Shown piece after piece: positions 47,340 to 59,645 of a DNA stretch of 64,000 nucleotides. The first letter of the stretch is position 1; every line of letters starts with the position of its first letter. The DNA lies in contig CM027378.1 in the NCBI GenBank assembly GCA_015680905.1, positions 56,011,501 through 56,075,500 of the forward strand, read 5' to 3'. Source of the stretch: Coptis chinensis. Its lineage: Eukaryota > Streptophyta > Magnoliopsida > Ranunculales > Ranunculaceae. Under the pieces are notes generated by a model that was given only the letters and a program-made list of their open reading frames with translations, was not told where the DNA came from and ran no database searches. Position numbers and translations under genes: made by a program.

Positions 47340-49670
47340 AAAAGTAACTAAACCAGGACCTCTACCATTTGCGCGCCATGCTCCAACACCATCATTTACT
47401 GTTGGGCCAGACCTATAAATCAAAAATTGTATATGTAGTAAGAGCCAGATCACAAAAATGTATGAATAATAGTGCCGACCTATAAAGTGAGGAATTCAAA
47501 ATGCACAGACAACAATATCTCTACAAGAACAATCAAACCTGCTTAGCTTGCGATTGGCCATTGTAGGTTCTCAATCTGCTCCTACATGATTTATTAACCA
47601 ACCAATGCCACCATGGATACATGCCAACTTCTTTTCAATTAGGGGTGCCAGAGGAAGCCAATAAAGTAATTGATTTATGCAATGCCAAGCCCAGCTTCCT
47701 TCTCTTTCACCCTGAAAGCAGATGATAGAGTTAGCGCCCACAGTATAACTATAGAGAATAAAATACAGGGTTACATGTCTATATTGACAAAACAATACCA
47801 TGCGCTCAATTGGAAGCCAAATAAAGCGCTGATATCTGCTGCCTCATGATTTCCAGAAATTAAATGCACATTATGTGGATACTCGACCCGGAATGAGAAA
47901 AATCGTCACAAACGAAAGGTGATGTACAAACAATGAACACTAAATGCAAGTATCAAAAATGGTAGTAAGAATTATGCAGTAAGGAGTAAGTGATACCTCT
48001 GGAGAATTCAGAAGAGTACTAATACTTTCAACAAGCGCTACCCCAAGATAATCCCCTTAGACGAGATGAAAGATATAACTGGGAATAGACAGACCAAATC
48101 AGTATGGCTGATTGTCAATATTAACTGAAAACATTGGAAGAGACGGTTATCTTCCACTCAGTACATCTAACAGGTTAAGACATTAAGAATTTGAAAATAA
48201 GAGGTACACATGTTTGGTTATAGTTTAAACGAATTAAGAGTTCCATAAAGATGAATGCCATGTCAAACTCTGTGTTTACTAGTAAATCTAGTGAAGTCAT
48301 ATGCCAACTGTTTGTACAATCAAGTCCCCCACCCCCTCCTCGAGGGTTTTGTGTTCTTTATTTCATCCTACAAATAGAAATATAGAATCAATAAAGTTGA
48401 CGTGTACTTAGTTTTTGAAAACTAAAAACTTAGATAGAGTTGAAACAGTACGACAAAAATTTTGTTTATCGTAAAGGTTTGTCAGGAAAAACCTACAATA
48501 TTAATGATGACAATAAGAAAAACTGCTTAAGATGACAACAAGAACACTAGCCACAGAGAGAATGCTCTGCCACAAAAAGAAGTTGACACGTATTATCAGG
48601 GAACGTGCCTGGAGGATGTGAAATCTTTGCAGTTTGAGCTGATGACCTAGAAACAGGTCAAACCACTGACCATATCACCTACCAAAAAGTACTAGACAAT
48701 TTCTTTCACTCAACAATGAATTTGTCAGTCTTATAGTATCTGACTGGTCTAACGAAAGGTGTAAGAATTAGAAATACCTCTTTTTATTTTTTTAGTTCAA
48801 TTCGCCCAAAACATGAACCTTCATCACATATAACACCTATGATCTGTGAATGTGACTGCATATTGATGTGGAAAACAATTCACAGAAAGTGATACTTTTG
48901 ATGTTTACAATTTGGATATTCTGGTGAAGAAAAATGGAGATGCCCTCAAGACTTTGGCCCTTTACGCTGTTATAATTACTGTCTTAAAAAATGTAAGCCA
49001 CAAATGCGCTAATGGTACTAACCTTTCTTACAAAAGAAAAATATATACTTATTTATTGATAGCTGACCAAACAGTTACGAATGTATCAGTCCCCAAGCTA
49101 CAGGAGACAACTAATTCTCAGGTTTCGTCTTTCACCAGTTAACAGGGTGATCAAGATGGTGAAACAATTAAAGCATATCAAGGGTGCTCACAGAACCAGA
49201 TCTAACATACAGCAGATATATCTAAGAAGACATGTATTGAGAACTAAAACTCATACAGGATAGCTAAACAAGTTTTGCATTGAAGAAAGGCTTACACTAT
49301 GTATCCAGGTGTTGAAGGAGATCCATATTCATCAACGTGGCGCATGAGATCTAAATTGCCCGTGCAAGTCACCAAATGTATTCATAGGAACCTTTATCTG
49401 CAGAGAAGTTGCTTCACTTGCAAATATGCTATCTACGCTATCACAAAGATTTGCTGTACAGTCAGTCTGAAAGCCTTCTTCTCATAGAGCAGGAAGCTCG
49501 GGATGCCCACTAGCATGGAAGTTCGCTCGAGTGAAGCTAAGGACACTCTTTTTAAAATAGTATAAGCTCTCCGCCGCCTGCTTTAAAAGAATTTCTTTGC
49601 AGTCTAAGAAAAATTGCCTGCAGACTGGAGGCTTCAAACCAGGAGGTTTCAGAAAATGAGCGTTCACCTG
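47340..49670 (-). pseudogene. BSL1-like (Kelch) Ser/Thr phosphatase pseudogene, phosphatase part
   Basis: Minus-strand exon-like pieces follow the phosphatase domain of plant BSL proteins in order. They are: about 49664-49590 (LKPPGLKPPVCRQFFLDCKE), 49463-49300 (SIFASEATSLQIKVP, FGDLHGQF), 48065-47990 (ESISTLLNSPE), 47895-47800 (VEYPHNVHLISGNHEAADIS), 47712-47575 (GEREGSWAWHCINQLLYWLP, LIEKKLACIHGGIGWLINHV) and 47415-47340 (GAWRANGRGPGLVTF). Intron spacing is kept, so it arose by DNA duplication, not retroposition. Frameshifts are visible after FGDLHGQF, after ISALFGF and after LINHV. The GDxVDRG motif is degraded and the RGNHE Arg is Ser. Kelch repeats and the C-terminal phosphatase exons were not found. 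BSL enzymes act in brassinosteroid signalling; this copy should be inactive. Confidence 0.8.
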
Positions 49671-50730
49671 CAAAAGAATCGATAGAACAGAGACTCGAGG
49701 CATTATAACATACAAATAGAGTAACTACATAATCCAAACATTTTAGTAAAGAAACTGTCTTTTTGAACTTTAAGATGTAGTCTATGTTACTGTATGTGTG
49801 TGTGTGTGGGTGGGGTGGTGTCAAACTGTACTGGTTGACTTTTGACAGGGGGCAACAAGGCGTTCTGAAATTGGTCTACCTCCCCGCCCCGTCTTACGCT
49901 TTTGACAGCATAGGTATGGAAACAGAATCAGAGAAAAAAACTAAAGTTTCATTAGCATAGTAAAAACATGGAAAAGCTCAAATCAGAAGAGAAGTAAATT
50001 CTATAGCAAAATTTGAAATTCGAACATGAGTGTACATTGACGCATATGAATCAATTGAGGAACTTGAGATGTTAGCTCGCTATTCTATGTGCTTCTGACC
50101 TGATGCTGATTTTAATAATTAGTGAGAAAGAGTATGGAAATGGATATTTCAAATTACAAAAACAATTAGGAGCCACAAGTGTTGACAATGGGTCACTCCT
50201 GCGTTGTGAAGTCCCGCTCTTGGCTTCTAAACCAATTCACTCTTATAGCACGCTTCCAATATGTTTCAAACACACTTTCCAGTATGATAGATCTGGTCCT
50301 GTGCATCTGTCAGGAAGCGACCAACTCAGCAAATAGAAGAATCACTGATATTGTGCTGGTGACTGTCTGACAGGAGTAGAAACATGTAACTTCTTTCTTT
50401 GGTTTTTTGACAGAAGCTAACTTTTTGACTTTATACTTTTCTAGAAGGTAGTGGATACTGTAGACTCTACATCGGAACCATGTCAACTGCATACATGTAG
50501 GCATTCTTAATTTGGGTCGTATGTGACATCACCGAGTACAAGACCACATATCTGTGTCGGCACTGAGGCTTGTAGTTGTAGTTTTGTTATTGTTACTTGA
50601 CCTAAATCAATGAAGGGGCAGGATAACTAGCCACCCTGACCCAAAAATGGACTTAGACAAAGTATGTCTAACCTTATCAAAAAAGTGTAGCAAAACTGAA
50701 AGAAATTGTGGACCGTTAGATAAATATTTA
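49671..50730. other. Intergenic; possible upstream remnants of the BSL pseudogene
   Basis: No gene is supported. A (GT)n tract at 49794-49808 and short frames only. Upstream exons of the phosphatase pseudogene would be expected here, but I found no Kelch-like sequence. Confidence 0.3.
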
Positions 50731-50873
50731 GGGTTAACTAGTATTAACACCCCAAGTACACACAAAACAAAAAGTCAACTTGGGTTGACCGTGGGGGAGA
50801 CCCTAATTGCCATCTAGTGGGGGGAAATCCTAATTGGGTCATCTAGCTTGGGGCGAGTAACACTAACTAACCC
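50731..50873. mobile_element. GGGTTAACTAG-type MITE, copy 3
   Basis: 143 bp, starting GGGTTAACTAGTATTA and ending AACACTAACTAACCC, with inner GGGGGAGACCCTAATT and CATCTAGTGGGGGG shared with copies 1 and 2. A perfect 9-bp target duplication AAATATTTA lies at 50722-50730 and 50874-50882. One inner arm is shortened compared with the other copies. Confidence 0.87.
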
Positions 50874-51039
50874 AAATATTTAAGCGAATTAATTAACAGC
50901 CAAATGGCTTGTTTTGGAACGCATTGACTAAAGAAAGAAAAACAGACTTACAACCATCACTGCGAGAGATAGAGATCTACATTCTATCACCAATGGATAG
51001 CCAAGAAATCAGCATCATGCTATCTAAAACCAATTTATA

Positions 51040-51278
51040 TAAGGGATTTTTAGACATGCCCCCAAAAAAATAAATAAATAATAATAATAATAATAATAAT
51101 AAAAAACCAAGATCCAACAGTAAATTAAGCTACTTCAAGTGAACGGAAAGCTTCATCTCGTAGCTGCTGGATCTTGGAATTGGGGGGTATGTCTACTTTC
51201 AATAATTTTGAGGAGGAAGGGGGTCATCCCTACTTCCACCAAAGTTGTGGGGTGGACATGTCTAAAAATCCCTTTACA
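51040..51278. mobile_element. MITE-like inverted-repeat element, about 240 bp
   Basis: The left end AAGGGATTTTTAGACATGCC and the right end GGACATGTCTAAAAATCCCTT are inverted copies with one mismatch. The interior has an (AAT)n tract (51069-51102) and C/A-rich words. Flanks TTTATATA and TTTACATAA only roughly match, so the target duplication is uncertain. Confidence 0.55.
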
Positions 51279-51719
51279 TAACTTGTAATTTGCTAATATT
51301 CAAAATTTGAGCGAACAATTGAAATTTACCAGGAAAAAAAACATTATCAGATAGCCAAAGAATGTACTACAAACAAACGGGGTAATTTTTTGTTATTAGC
51401 ACCAAAAAAAAAGTCCACTTTTTTCCCCAAGAAATTAAATATGCTGTGGTTTTGTCCAATGTCATATTAATCACAACATTAAAAATGGGGAAGGAATGTT
51501 CATCTTTACCTGTATAGGAGAAAAGCAGGCAGCAGCTGAGTGCATGATAGTGGAGTTGTCACTACTAAGATGAGCTTCCACAGAAGCAAGCAGGAGAAGT
51601 GAACCAACTTAACAAACTCATAAGAACCCTAATCATAGGAACTACAATTGAAACTCAAATTCGCCATGGAGTTCACATATTTTGTGCTCTACACTTTGTT
51701 ACTAAATCCCAAGCCTCCT

Positions 51720-53747
51720 TCAAGGGACCTGAGATAAAAAATCTACAATTAAGCTATATGCATAAGGATCAGGAGCGTGTCCATTGGCTTCCATTGTTAG
51801 AACCATCTTTTTGGCCTCATCAATTCTTCCTGATTCACACATTTTTTTGATAAAAGCATTACAGCTATAACTTTCAGGACTCAGGCCCAGTCTCAACATG
51901 GAATTAAAAAGCCTTTGTGCGCTCTCGATTTTATTCATCTTACAGAGGCTTACAATGAGAGCATTGAAAGAAAAAGTGTCTGGTGAAATGGCATTTGCTT
52001 TCATCTGTCTTAACAACTGCAATGACTTACCAACATTTCCAACAACACAAAGACAGCGAATCAAAATATTGTATGTGACAACATTTGGAATGACATTCCA
52101 TTCAACCATCTCACTGAAACAGTTAAAAGCATCTTCTAACCGGTTTGCCCTACAAAGACCGTCAATAATCGAACTAAACGTATATTTATCTGGTTTGAAC
52201 CCATGCTTCAAAAGCATCTTTAAAATCTCCTGCACCCTACTTATCTGCCCAGCCTTCGAATAACCATTGATAATAGTGTTATAAGTAACAAGGTTGGGAG
52301 CTACACCTCTTCGATGCATTTCCATTAAAGTTGTGAAGGCTTTTTCCATCATTTCAGCCTGGCAGAACATGTCAATCAGCATATTATATGAAACCACACT
52401 TGATACAAGTCCATCATGGACCATCTCATCCAAATACTGGTTACCCTCTTCAACCATTCCAGCTTTGAACAAAGCTTTGATCAAGGCGATATAAGTATTG
52501 AACCCCAGCATCCCACCTTGCTCAGTAAAACCATTAACTATATTGCATGTTTCATGGAGGTTTAAATCCTTTGTAAAACACACCATCAAGATGCTAAATG
52601 TTGCACTGTCGGGAATATAACCCTTTTTCCCCACCATCCTCAGTATATCCGCTGCCTCTCTTGATAATGAATTCTTTGCAAGACAAATTAGTATGGTATC
52701 ACAAGCATGTTTAGACATGATTGGCTCTCTTCCTACAAAACTCAAAAACAAGTCATAAGCCTCGCGTAGAGGCAAACATCGAAACACACCGTGAACCAAC
52801 GACCTATATGTCGCTTCACTGGGAGCCACATTCTTCTCCCTCATTGTTTCCAGTAGTTGAAATGCTTCATCCACTCTCTTTGCATTACAAAACCCATCAA
52901 TCAGTATCGTGTATGTGAAAACATTAGGGGAGTAACCAGAGCCCTCCATCTGCTTCAAAAGCCTAAGAGCTTCATCCACAATCCCAATCTTACAAACTCC
53001 ATGTATAAGAATATTATACGTAAACCTATCAGGGACACAGTTATCAGCCGGCATCTGTTGGAACTTAAAGTAAGCCAAATCAAGAGAATTGGATTTCACC
53101 AACGCATCAATAACAGCATTATACAATCGAGTAGTCGGACTAAGACCCAAATACGAAATCTGCCCAAAAACTTCAGTACAATACTTTGCCAATCCTAATC
53201 TTCCCCAACTACCAATCATCACACAAACAATCTCTTCCGTAATCCGACACTTAAATCCTACAACTTCTTTAATCAAATCAGCAGACAACACAATGGGTCC
53301 GTTACGATAAAGCCTATTACCTAAAATTCTATGAACTAATTGATCCTTGGCTAATCTGTCCTGGACATTCGAAACCCAGACATAAAATCTAACACAGCTC
53401 AATGCGTTTTCTTCATTTTGCAATACTCTAACTACATACTGTTGATTCAAACTAGTTCTCTTCGCTTCAAACTCGTGGTTTAACAAGTAAAACCAATCAT
53501 TTCTAGCTAGTATCTCGGATAAGTAACTATGCTCTATTACATTAACAGGTAATTTATGCACATTTGGTAAAATTCTGTTATTTGAGAGATTAAAAGGTGA
53601 CTTACCAGTTACTGGAGCTTTCAAGGAGGTGAGTTTTGAGGCGTCGTTGGAAATGGGTTTTTTTCTATTATAAGGGATGGAGATTTTTTGAGTAAGAGTT
53701 TTCGTAAAAGGAGAAGGTTTTGAGGATATGGATGAAAACCCTCTCAT
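51720..53747 (-). CDS. PPR40: PPR40-like P-class pentatricopeptide repeat protein
   Basis: Intronless frame of 675 aa from ATG at 53747. The start is the first Met and gives a basic, Ser-rich N-terminus (MRGFSSISSKPSPFTKTLTQ) suited to mitochondrial targeting. From about residue 185 there are twelve or more P-class PPR motifs of 35 aa, for example PDRFTYNILIHGVCKIGIVD, SPNVFTYTILIDGFCNAKRV, APNLVTYNTIINGYSKAGQI and IPNVVTYNILIRCLCVVGNV. From memory the pre-repeat part (SWGRLGLAKYC, TRLYNAVIDALVKSNSLDLA) closely matches Arabidopsis PPR40 (At3g16890), a mitochondrial protein tied to complex III and stress/ABA responses. No E, DYW or SMR domain is seen. No damage. The PPR family call is certain; the PPR40 name rests on recalled similarity and needs a reciprocal search. 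Confidence 0.9.
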   Translation of the reverse strand: MRGFSSISSKPSPFTKTLTQKISIPYNRKKPISNDASKLTSLKAPVTGKSPFNLSNNRILPNVHKLPVNVIEHSYLSEILARNDWFYLLNHEFEAKRTSLNQQYVVRVLQNEENALSCVRFYVWVSNVQDRLAKDQLVHRILGNRLYRNGPIVLSADLIKEVVGFKCRITEEIVCVMIGSWGRLGLAKYCTEVFGQISYLGLSPTTRLYNAVIDALVKSNSLDLAYFKFQQMPADNCVPDRFTYNILIHGVCKIGIVDEALRLLKQMEGSGYSPNVFTYTILIDGFCNAKRVDEAFQLLETMREKNVAPSEATYRSLVHGVFRCLPLREAYDLFLSFVGREPIMSKHACDTILICLAKNSLSREAADILRMVGKKGYIPDSATFSILMVCFTKDLNLHETCNIVNGFTEQGGMLGFNTYIALIKALFKAGMVEEGNQYLDEMVHDGLVSSVVSYNMLIDMFCQAEMMEKAFTTLMEMHRRGVAPNLVTYNTIINGYSKAGQISRVQEILKMLLKHGFKPDKYTFSSIIDGLCRANRLEDAFNCFSEMVEWNVIPNVVTYNILIRCLCVVGNVGKSLQLLRQMKANAISPDTFSFNALIVSLCKMNKIESAQRLFNSMLRLGLSPESYSCNAFIKKMCESGRIDEAKKMVLTMEANGHAPDPYAYSLIVDFLSQVP

Positions 53748-56686
53748 GGCTTCAGTGTGACGAGTGAGTCAGAAAACATGAGTGTTTGTTTGTTTATCTG
53801 TGTATTTTGATGGGCTTTAATTTCAGCCGGGCTACTCTCTTTTTCCTTCCTTCAACCCTCACTTTACTTCCACCCAAAACAAAAAACACTCATACTCACT
53901 TTCCTTCAACGCTATGTCGGGCCACTAACAGACCGGACGTAGGTGTGTCCAAAACTGGCCCATTAAGGCTATCGGGCCTAATTTTAAGTCTAAGTCCTTA
54001 TGTTATCGGTTCGGATCCAATAGGGCTTTGGGCCTAACCCGGCCCATTGACAACCCTACTCCAAATATGGATATAGGGGGTGCGTGTGGGAGCCGGTCGC
54101 ACCCCTTAAGATTAAAATAGAAAAATCTTCATACTATAAGGACTCACACCCCCACAATTATTTTAGCAACACCCCCAAAATTTTCACAACTATAATAAGA
54201 ATATAATTAACACAAAAAAATAGTATGAAAAAAAAAAAATTAATAAAAAAACATTCCAATAAACCAACGTTTTTTTTTACTTCTCTTTTTGCCCTTATAA
54301 AATTATCATTTATTATTTATTTTGAGTCCAAAATCACAAATGCGTCTTTGAATGTTTGATGGGTTAATGAGGCTAAAACAAATAGCCAAAGATCCAAAAC
54401 CCAACGGGTCAGTTTGTATAATTCTAACCAATCATAACAAACCCGTAAGCTCTCTCTCCTTTCTTTCACTCTCAATTATTAAACAAGCGTCAGACCTCAA
54501 CACAAAAAAAAAACAAAAAACAAATTCAAAAAGAATTTGCGGCGTAGCTTGTTGTACGTTTGTCCTAATTATTTGTAAAACTCGTTATCATTATCAATAA
54601 AATTTATACTTCAAAAAAAAAAAACAAAACAAACCAAGGTAATTTTTTACTTTCAATGTTAATATTTTATAATTTTCTCCACATGATAGTAGGGTTATAT
54701 AGACTTATATAACATTATAGGAAGTTAACAATTTGTTGAATTATTGTAAACTTGTGGACTAGATTATGTAGATATATATAGACATAGTAATATCAATTAA
54801 TGGTTTAAGTTCTTAAGTAGTTAACTTCATCAGCCCATATTAAATTTTTAGTAGTCAACGCACTCTAGTTTTATGAATTTAAATAAATACATAATTTTGT
54901 TAATTTTTATTGTTTGGACCTTCTGATAAAAAAAAATGCATACGTTTTTTTTTGTGGGGTGTCTCGGTAAAGCAACTTTTTGAGCATCTCGGTAAAACAA
55001 CTCGACTTTATCTTGTTCCACCAGTCGAACCAACCGAAGCGGTTGTTACTCGTGGCACGCCCTAAAGTGCTTTGTTATTATTCGGGGTCGATCTAAGCTC
55101 ATGTTCACCCAAGCATCTTTTTTGTTTGGCAACGCCTAGCCCTAAGCTGTTTGTTTTAAGGATCACCCAAGCTCCTGTTTTGGGCCAAGCTCTTCTTTAG
55201 GTAGTTGAGTTATTAGCTCATGTGATTAGGTAGAGTATATTTTCGAGTAATAAGTGGAGAATGAGTGTAATATGTTGAATTTTACTTTGTATTTCAGAAT
55301 CCACTTAAAACCTTTAGACGCCTTGATTCACCTGGTGATCAGTGCCACATCATTGTCACGTTTCTCGCACCTTCTCCATATTTATGATTTGTATATTCGC
55401 ACATGCAAACGAACCCAACATTACGCTAAATGCATAACAAATTGGCAAATAGCTAGCACATATTTATAATAGCAATGGGAGGTGGTTTCAAAACTCTACG
55501 CTAGAAAAATACTTTCATAACATGTACCGAGGCACCATATACATTGTGCCATTGTGGTACTAACAAAAGTCCAGAGAGAAGGTTAGCCCACAGTGCCATA
55601 GTATAAAAGGGTGCCATTTTATGAAAGTCTTATTTTTCATTTTTAATATCTACAAAAATAATGTCCTACTACGTGCCGTTATATGAAAGTGTTTTTCGAT
55701 AATTTGGGACAATTTTGCAATAATACATAGCTACTCGTGCCAAAACGAATATCATGTTGAAAGCTTATTTTAGTTAAGTAGGAGTAAGATATTCGTTGTT
55801 TGTTAAATAGAATAAGTTCAAATGCTTGTACGCTTGTAAGTGTTATTCTGAAACTTTAGAATTGTCAAAGTGTGAACGGTGAACCTATAAGACTTGCAAA
55901 AGCACCAACCTGTAATCAAGCATAATTATCATATCAAAGTATGTTTTGAAAAATTAATAGCAATGAATGCCACTTAGATGATAAAAAGACAAACACCATT
56001 CTAAATGCAAAACTATATTTGTCGAAATATAACCACCACATATCATCAGTATTCTCAACTTCCTATATGCTTTGAAGGTTATTTCCTCCTATGTGCTTTG
56101 AGGGTTATTTCAATTCTATTGCTTCGGTTCCAGGAGAGATCTCCTGTTAATAATTCACGGTGGTATATGATAGCCACTTATGTTTATCCTCCCGCAGTGT
56201 CCTTGTAAAAATTGGTGTTAAAAATTGAAACTCATCAAATATGCTTCTAGTAATTATCAAATGATAATTCCACAATTAAACATGATTGGTATGTGGGATC
56301 ATCAAAAAATTATGTACTAAGTTGAAATGACAACAAAATGTGAGAAGTATAGAATCATACACTAACTTTTGGTATAAAGTTACAATGACAGCCTTCATAG
56401 TTCCCTTAGATCTCTCATGTAAGTTGATCCAACTTGATGTGATTCACCCAGCTTCAAAAAATATCCAAGAGCATATTTCATACTACAAATGAACGTTAAT
56501 GCAATGTCCTTCCATTCATTTTTTTTCAAAACTTCAACCATGTTAAACACAGTTTCAGTTCCCGCAAACGCAGCCTTCCAAGTGAACACGAAGGTGATTG
56601 TTCCTGTTATGACATACACCAAAGGCTATTAGTTCATTTGCCCTAAACCCTAAAACAAATAAGGTGTTATTAATGGTGATCATATT
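53748..56686. other. Intergenic; one weak inverted-repeat element
   Basis: No gene supported. At about 55503-55699, ends GAAAAATACTTTCATA and the inverted GAAAAACACTTTCATA suggest a 197-bp MITE-like element without a clear target duplication. A stretch at 54950-55200 with repeated CTCGGTAAA(G/A)CAAC and GGATCACCCAAGCTC looks repeat-derived. A frame at 56395-56622 (-) has protein-like composition but no recognised domain. Confidence 0.35.
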
Positions 56687-59645
56687 TATAACACCCCGTG
56701 TTTTATTTCTTATATTTTCCTAATAATAATAATAATAAAGATAATAATAATAGATAATAGATAAAATAATATAAGATAACTATCAGCTTACGGATAAAAG
56801 CCCGTAAGTAATAGATAAGGGTTGTCCTTGTTTTTCGGGAGTTTTCTCACGTAGAGTTTTTGGGGAAAAAAAAACACAGCGAGGGTTTTAGAAAAAAAAT
56901 GGGAGTTTTACTGAAGGAAGGAAAGGAAGTTTTTCCTGGTAGCTGGTTGATAGTCGGAGCGCGCTAAAAGTGAGTAGTTTAGCTTTTCTATTATTTTACG
57001 TCTATACAGAGATAACTGTATGGTCTAAGATTTCCGCTCTTGTTTCCTTCTCATTCCCGGTTGTTATTCTGCGTATTGCCGTAGGGTTAAAAACTGGGAG
57101 TATTGTTAAAACCTGTTGTATATTGGTTGTTGTTCTTAATTACCAAGTTTTATTTGAACTGTTGGAACTGAGCTCGTTAATGGCGGCGAGCCACAACCAG
57201 CAGTTGTTCAGTGTTTGTAGTTTTTAACACTGTTGATACATTAAATCTTGTTTGGGGTCGTTGGTTGATGTCAGGCTTTCGAAGCTCTGTCGAAGTTTTC
57301 GACAGACGTTAATGGCGTCGCCAAAACGAAACAGAGAAAACGCCCCCATGGTTTGCTTGGAACTTGTTGTTGGGACGGTTAGGATGTTGTTGTTTGGGCG
57401 AGGTGGTTAACACTTGAAGGTGCTGCGAGAGCTTGGAGAAATCGTTAATGGCGTTACTGCCATTACTGTGTTACTGAAGGTTTTGAGATTTGTAGTTATT
57501 TTCGTGTTTGAACTGTTTAGGATTGAGTGTTGGGGTATTGGTTGAGTGATGAGGGCTGTCGAGTGGAGCTTGAAACAAGCTTTAATGGAGGTCGAAACCT
57601 TAGATCTAGTTGAAGAAGAGTATTGAATCACTGATATTAGAGTTATTGTCTTTATTAAAGTTGTATGGTTTGTGCATATGAGTCAAACCGATATGAGGGA
57701 GAAGGGATTAGTGGTGGCCGGCGTTTTGGTGGCTGGTGGTGGAGGATCAGTTGGAGAAAATGAACTGTGGTCGGTCTGGGCCTTGGGCCTTAGGTGAGTT
57801 TGGGCCGATCCAAATTTTTTAAGTTGGGCCGGTTCTATTTTTAGATGGGGCCAGTTCTAATTTTTAGTGGCTGGGCCGAAATTTCAAGGTTTGGTTGGGC
57901 CCGGATTGTGTTTAGTTTGGGCCGGTTTAAAATAAAGTTTGGACCCGTTTCATTTGTTTGCTTGGACCAGTTCTATTTTGTTTTGATTGGGCCGGTTTCA
58001 GTTAAATTTTCGGGCCGAACTTCGGTTAATGTTTTGGGGCGATTCGGCCTAAAGTTTTTTGGGCGGCCGATATTGCTTGGGGCCAGTCCATAGGACTTAA
58101 TATAGATCCCAATTGGGTATAATAAATAAGTTGGTTTGAGACTTCCGGGTTCTAAGGTTTGGGCTTGGCCAGTTGGGTCCGAACCATTACCTTGGTCATG
58201 AGCCCATGAGCCATACACATTGACCTTAGCCATGAACCATGGCTATGACCCTGAACCTGTCGAACATGGAAATGACAGTTTGACTTTGACCATGATATGT
58301 TGACTTTGAGGTTGATATGGCGTATTTTAGACACGTGACAAGATTTATATTTTAAGAGACATAGCCATAAAGACCTTTGACTTGGCTATGATTAAGTCTA
58401 TTGGGATAGGTGCTTGACTTTAGGCTAAGACCTGTATATATATACGTGTGTACGTGTATTAACTATTATGTGATATTTCAATCTTTTATGATATGCAACG
58501 TTATGACACTTATACATCTATGAAATTAATAACGCGTAAACCAAAAATACATGAATCAAGATACTCTTTCGTTCTCTGAAATAATATATGCAATAAAGTT
58601 CAATAATGTGTAAACAAATTTACCGCACTCTTTTAGAACTTTTCACGTCTCAAGTTTTGGAATTGAGTTTTATGACTGTTGATGTCATAGGTTAGGTGGG
58701 CATTTATTGAATGTGCCATAAATGGCCCGTTAGCGTTATATATGGGTATTCATTGAATGTGTCATGAATGACCAGATTGTTTGGACTACCCTAGAGAGGA
58801 ACTAAGGTATTCGCCTTGCGGGTTAGTTGTATTCTTTGATTATGCGAGTGTTTGGGTTTACTTTTGAATGCCTAATATAATATCTACAAAGGTTATATAG
58901 AAGTTCTAACTTTCTTTTGCAGGAGGGTAGGACTTAATAACATTTTGTCTTGAGGGGACTTGATCTACCCTTATACAAAGATGGATATTGGTAAGTTTTA
59001 ATTCAATGGTTTAGATATTAAAACGAGTTATTATAATGAGTTATATAATGGAAGTCTTGCTTGGGAAGAAATTATGCCGGTTAAAATGATGGAACTACCT
59101 GTCTTCCAAGCTGTGAATGATTAAGTTATAGGATAATATAAAGTGATTGTTTGAATAATTAAAGTATGATAATATGTATATGTGGTTAGTCTACTCATAC
59201 CAGCAAATTCCATTTTGCTGACCCATGTTTGCTTTGTTTTGGCAACGTGGGTGTGTTCTTGGGAACACAGGTGGAAGGCAGTGGAACCGCGGCATGTGAT
59301 TTGGATCCTCGCCTGGAGCAGTCTGGGAGTTTAGTTTATTAGGTCTGATCTTTTGGAACTATGTAATAACGTAGTTTTCTTTTCATATGACATGAGAATC
59401 CGATGTTGAAGACATGCTATTCTTAGAGTGGTTTGATATTTTATTGGGATGGAAGAAAGTCTTTTAATAAAGTGATGGTTGAGGAATTTTGGAGATTTGT
59501 GTTGTTAAGATTTTTTTATGATGTGGGTTTTAGGTTTTGACACGTGTTGTATCCACCCCGTCATAGCCTGGGTTTTTAGACAATTGATATATTTATATTT
59601 CAAATATTCATTTTTTTTTATTGTTTAGAAATTTGGGCTGTGACA
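56687..59645 (+). mobile_element. Solo LTR of a Ty3/gypsy element, 2.96 kb
   Basis: Starts TATAACACCCCGTG (worn from the usual TGTAACACCCCG) and ends TTTGGGCTGTGACA, terminal motifs known from plant chromovirus (Tekay/Del-like) LTRs. A perfect 5-bp target duplication ATATT flanks it (56682-56686 and 59646-59650). No internal coding region is present, so it is a solo LTR left by recombination. It contains a TGGGCCGG-rich stretch (57760-58090). The gypsy lineage is inferred from the ends only. Confidence 0.8.

Noticed and set aside
51898-53310. Plus-strand frames of 65-121 aa
   Set aside because: Shadows of the PPR coding sequence on the minus strand.
57407-58334. Several open frames on both strands (82-86 aa and shorter)
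   Set aside because: All lie inside the 2.96-kb solo LTR and arise from its GGGCC-rich repeats.
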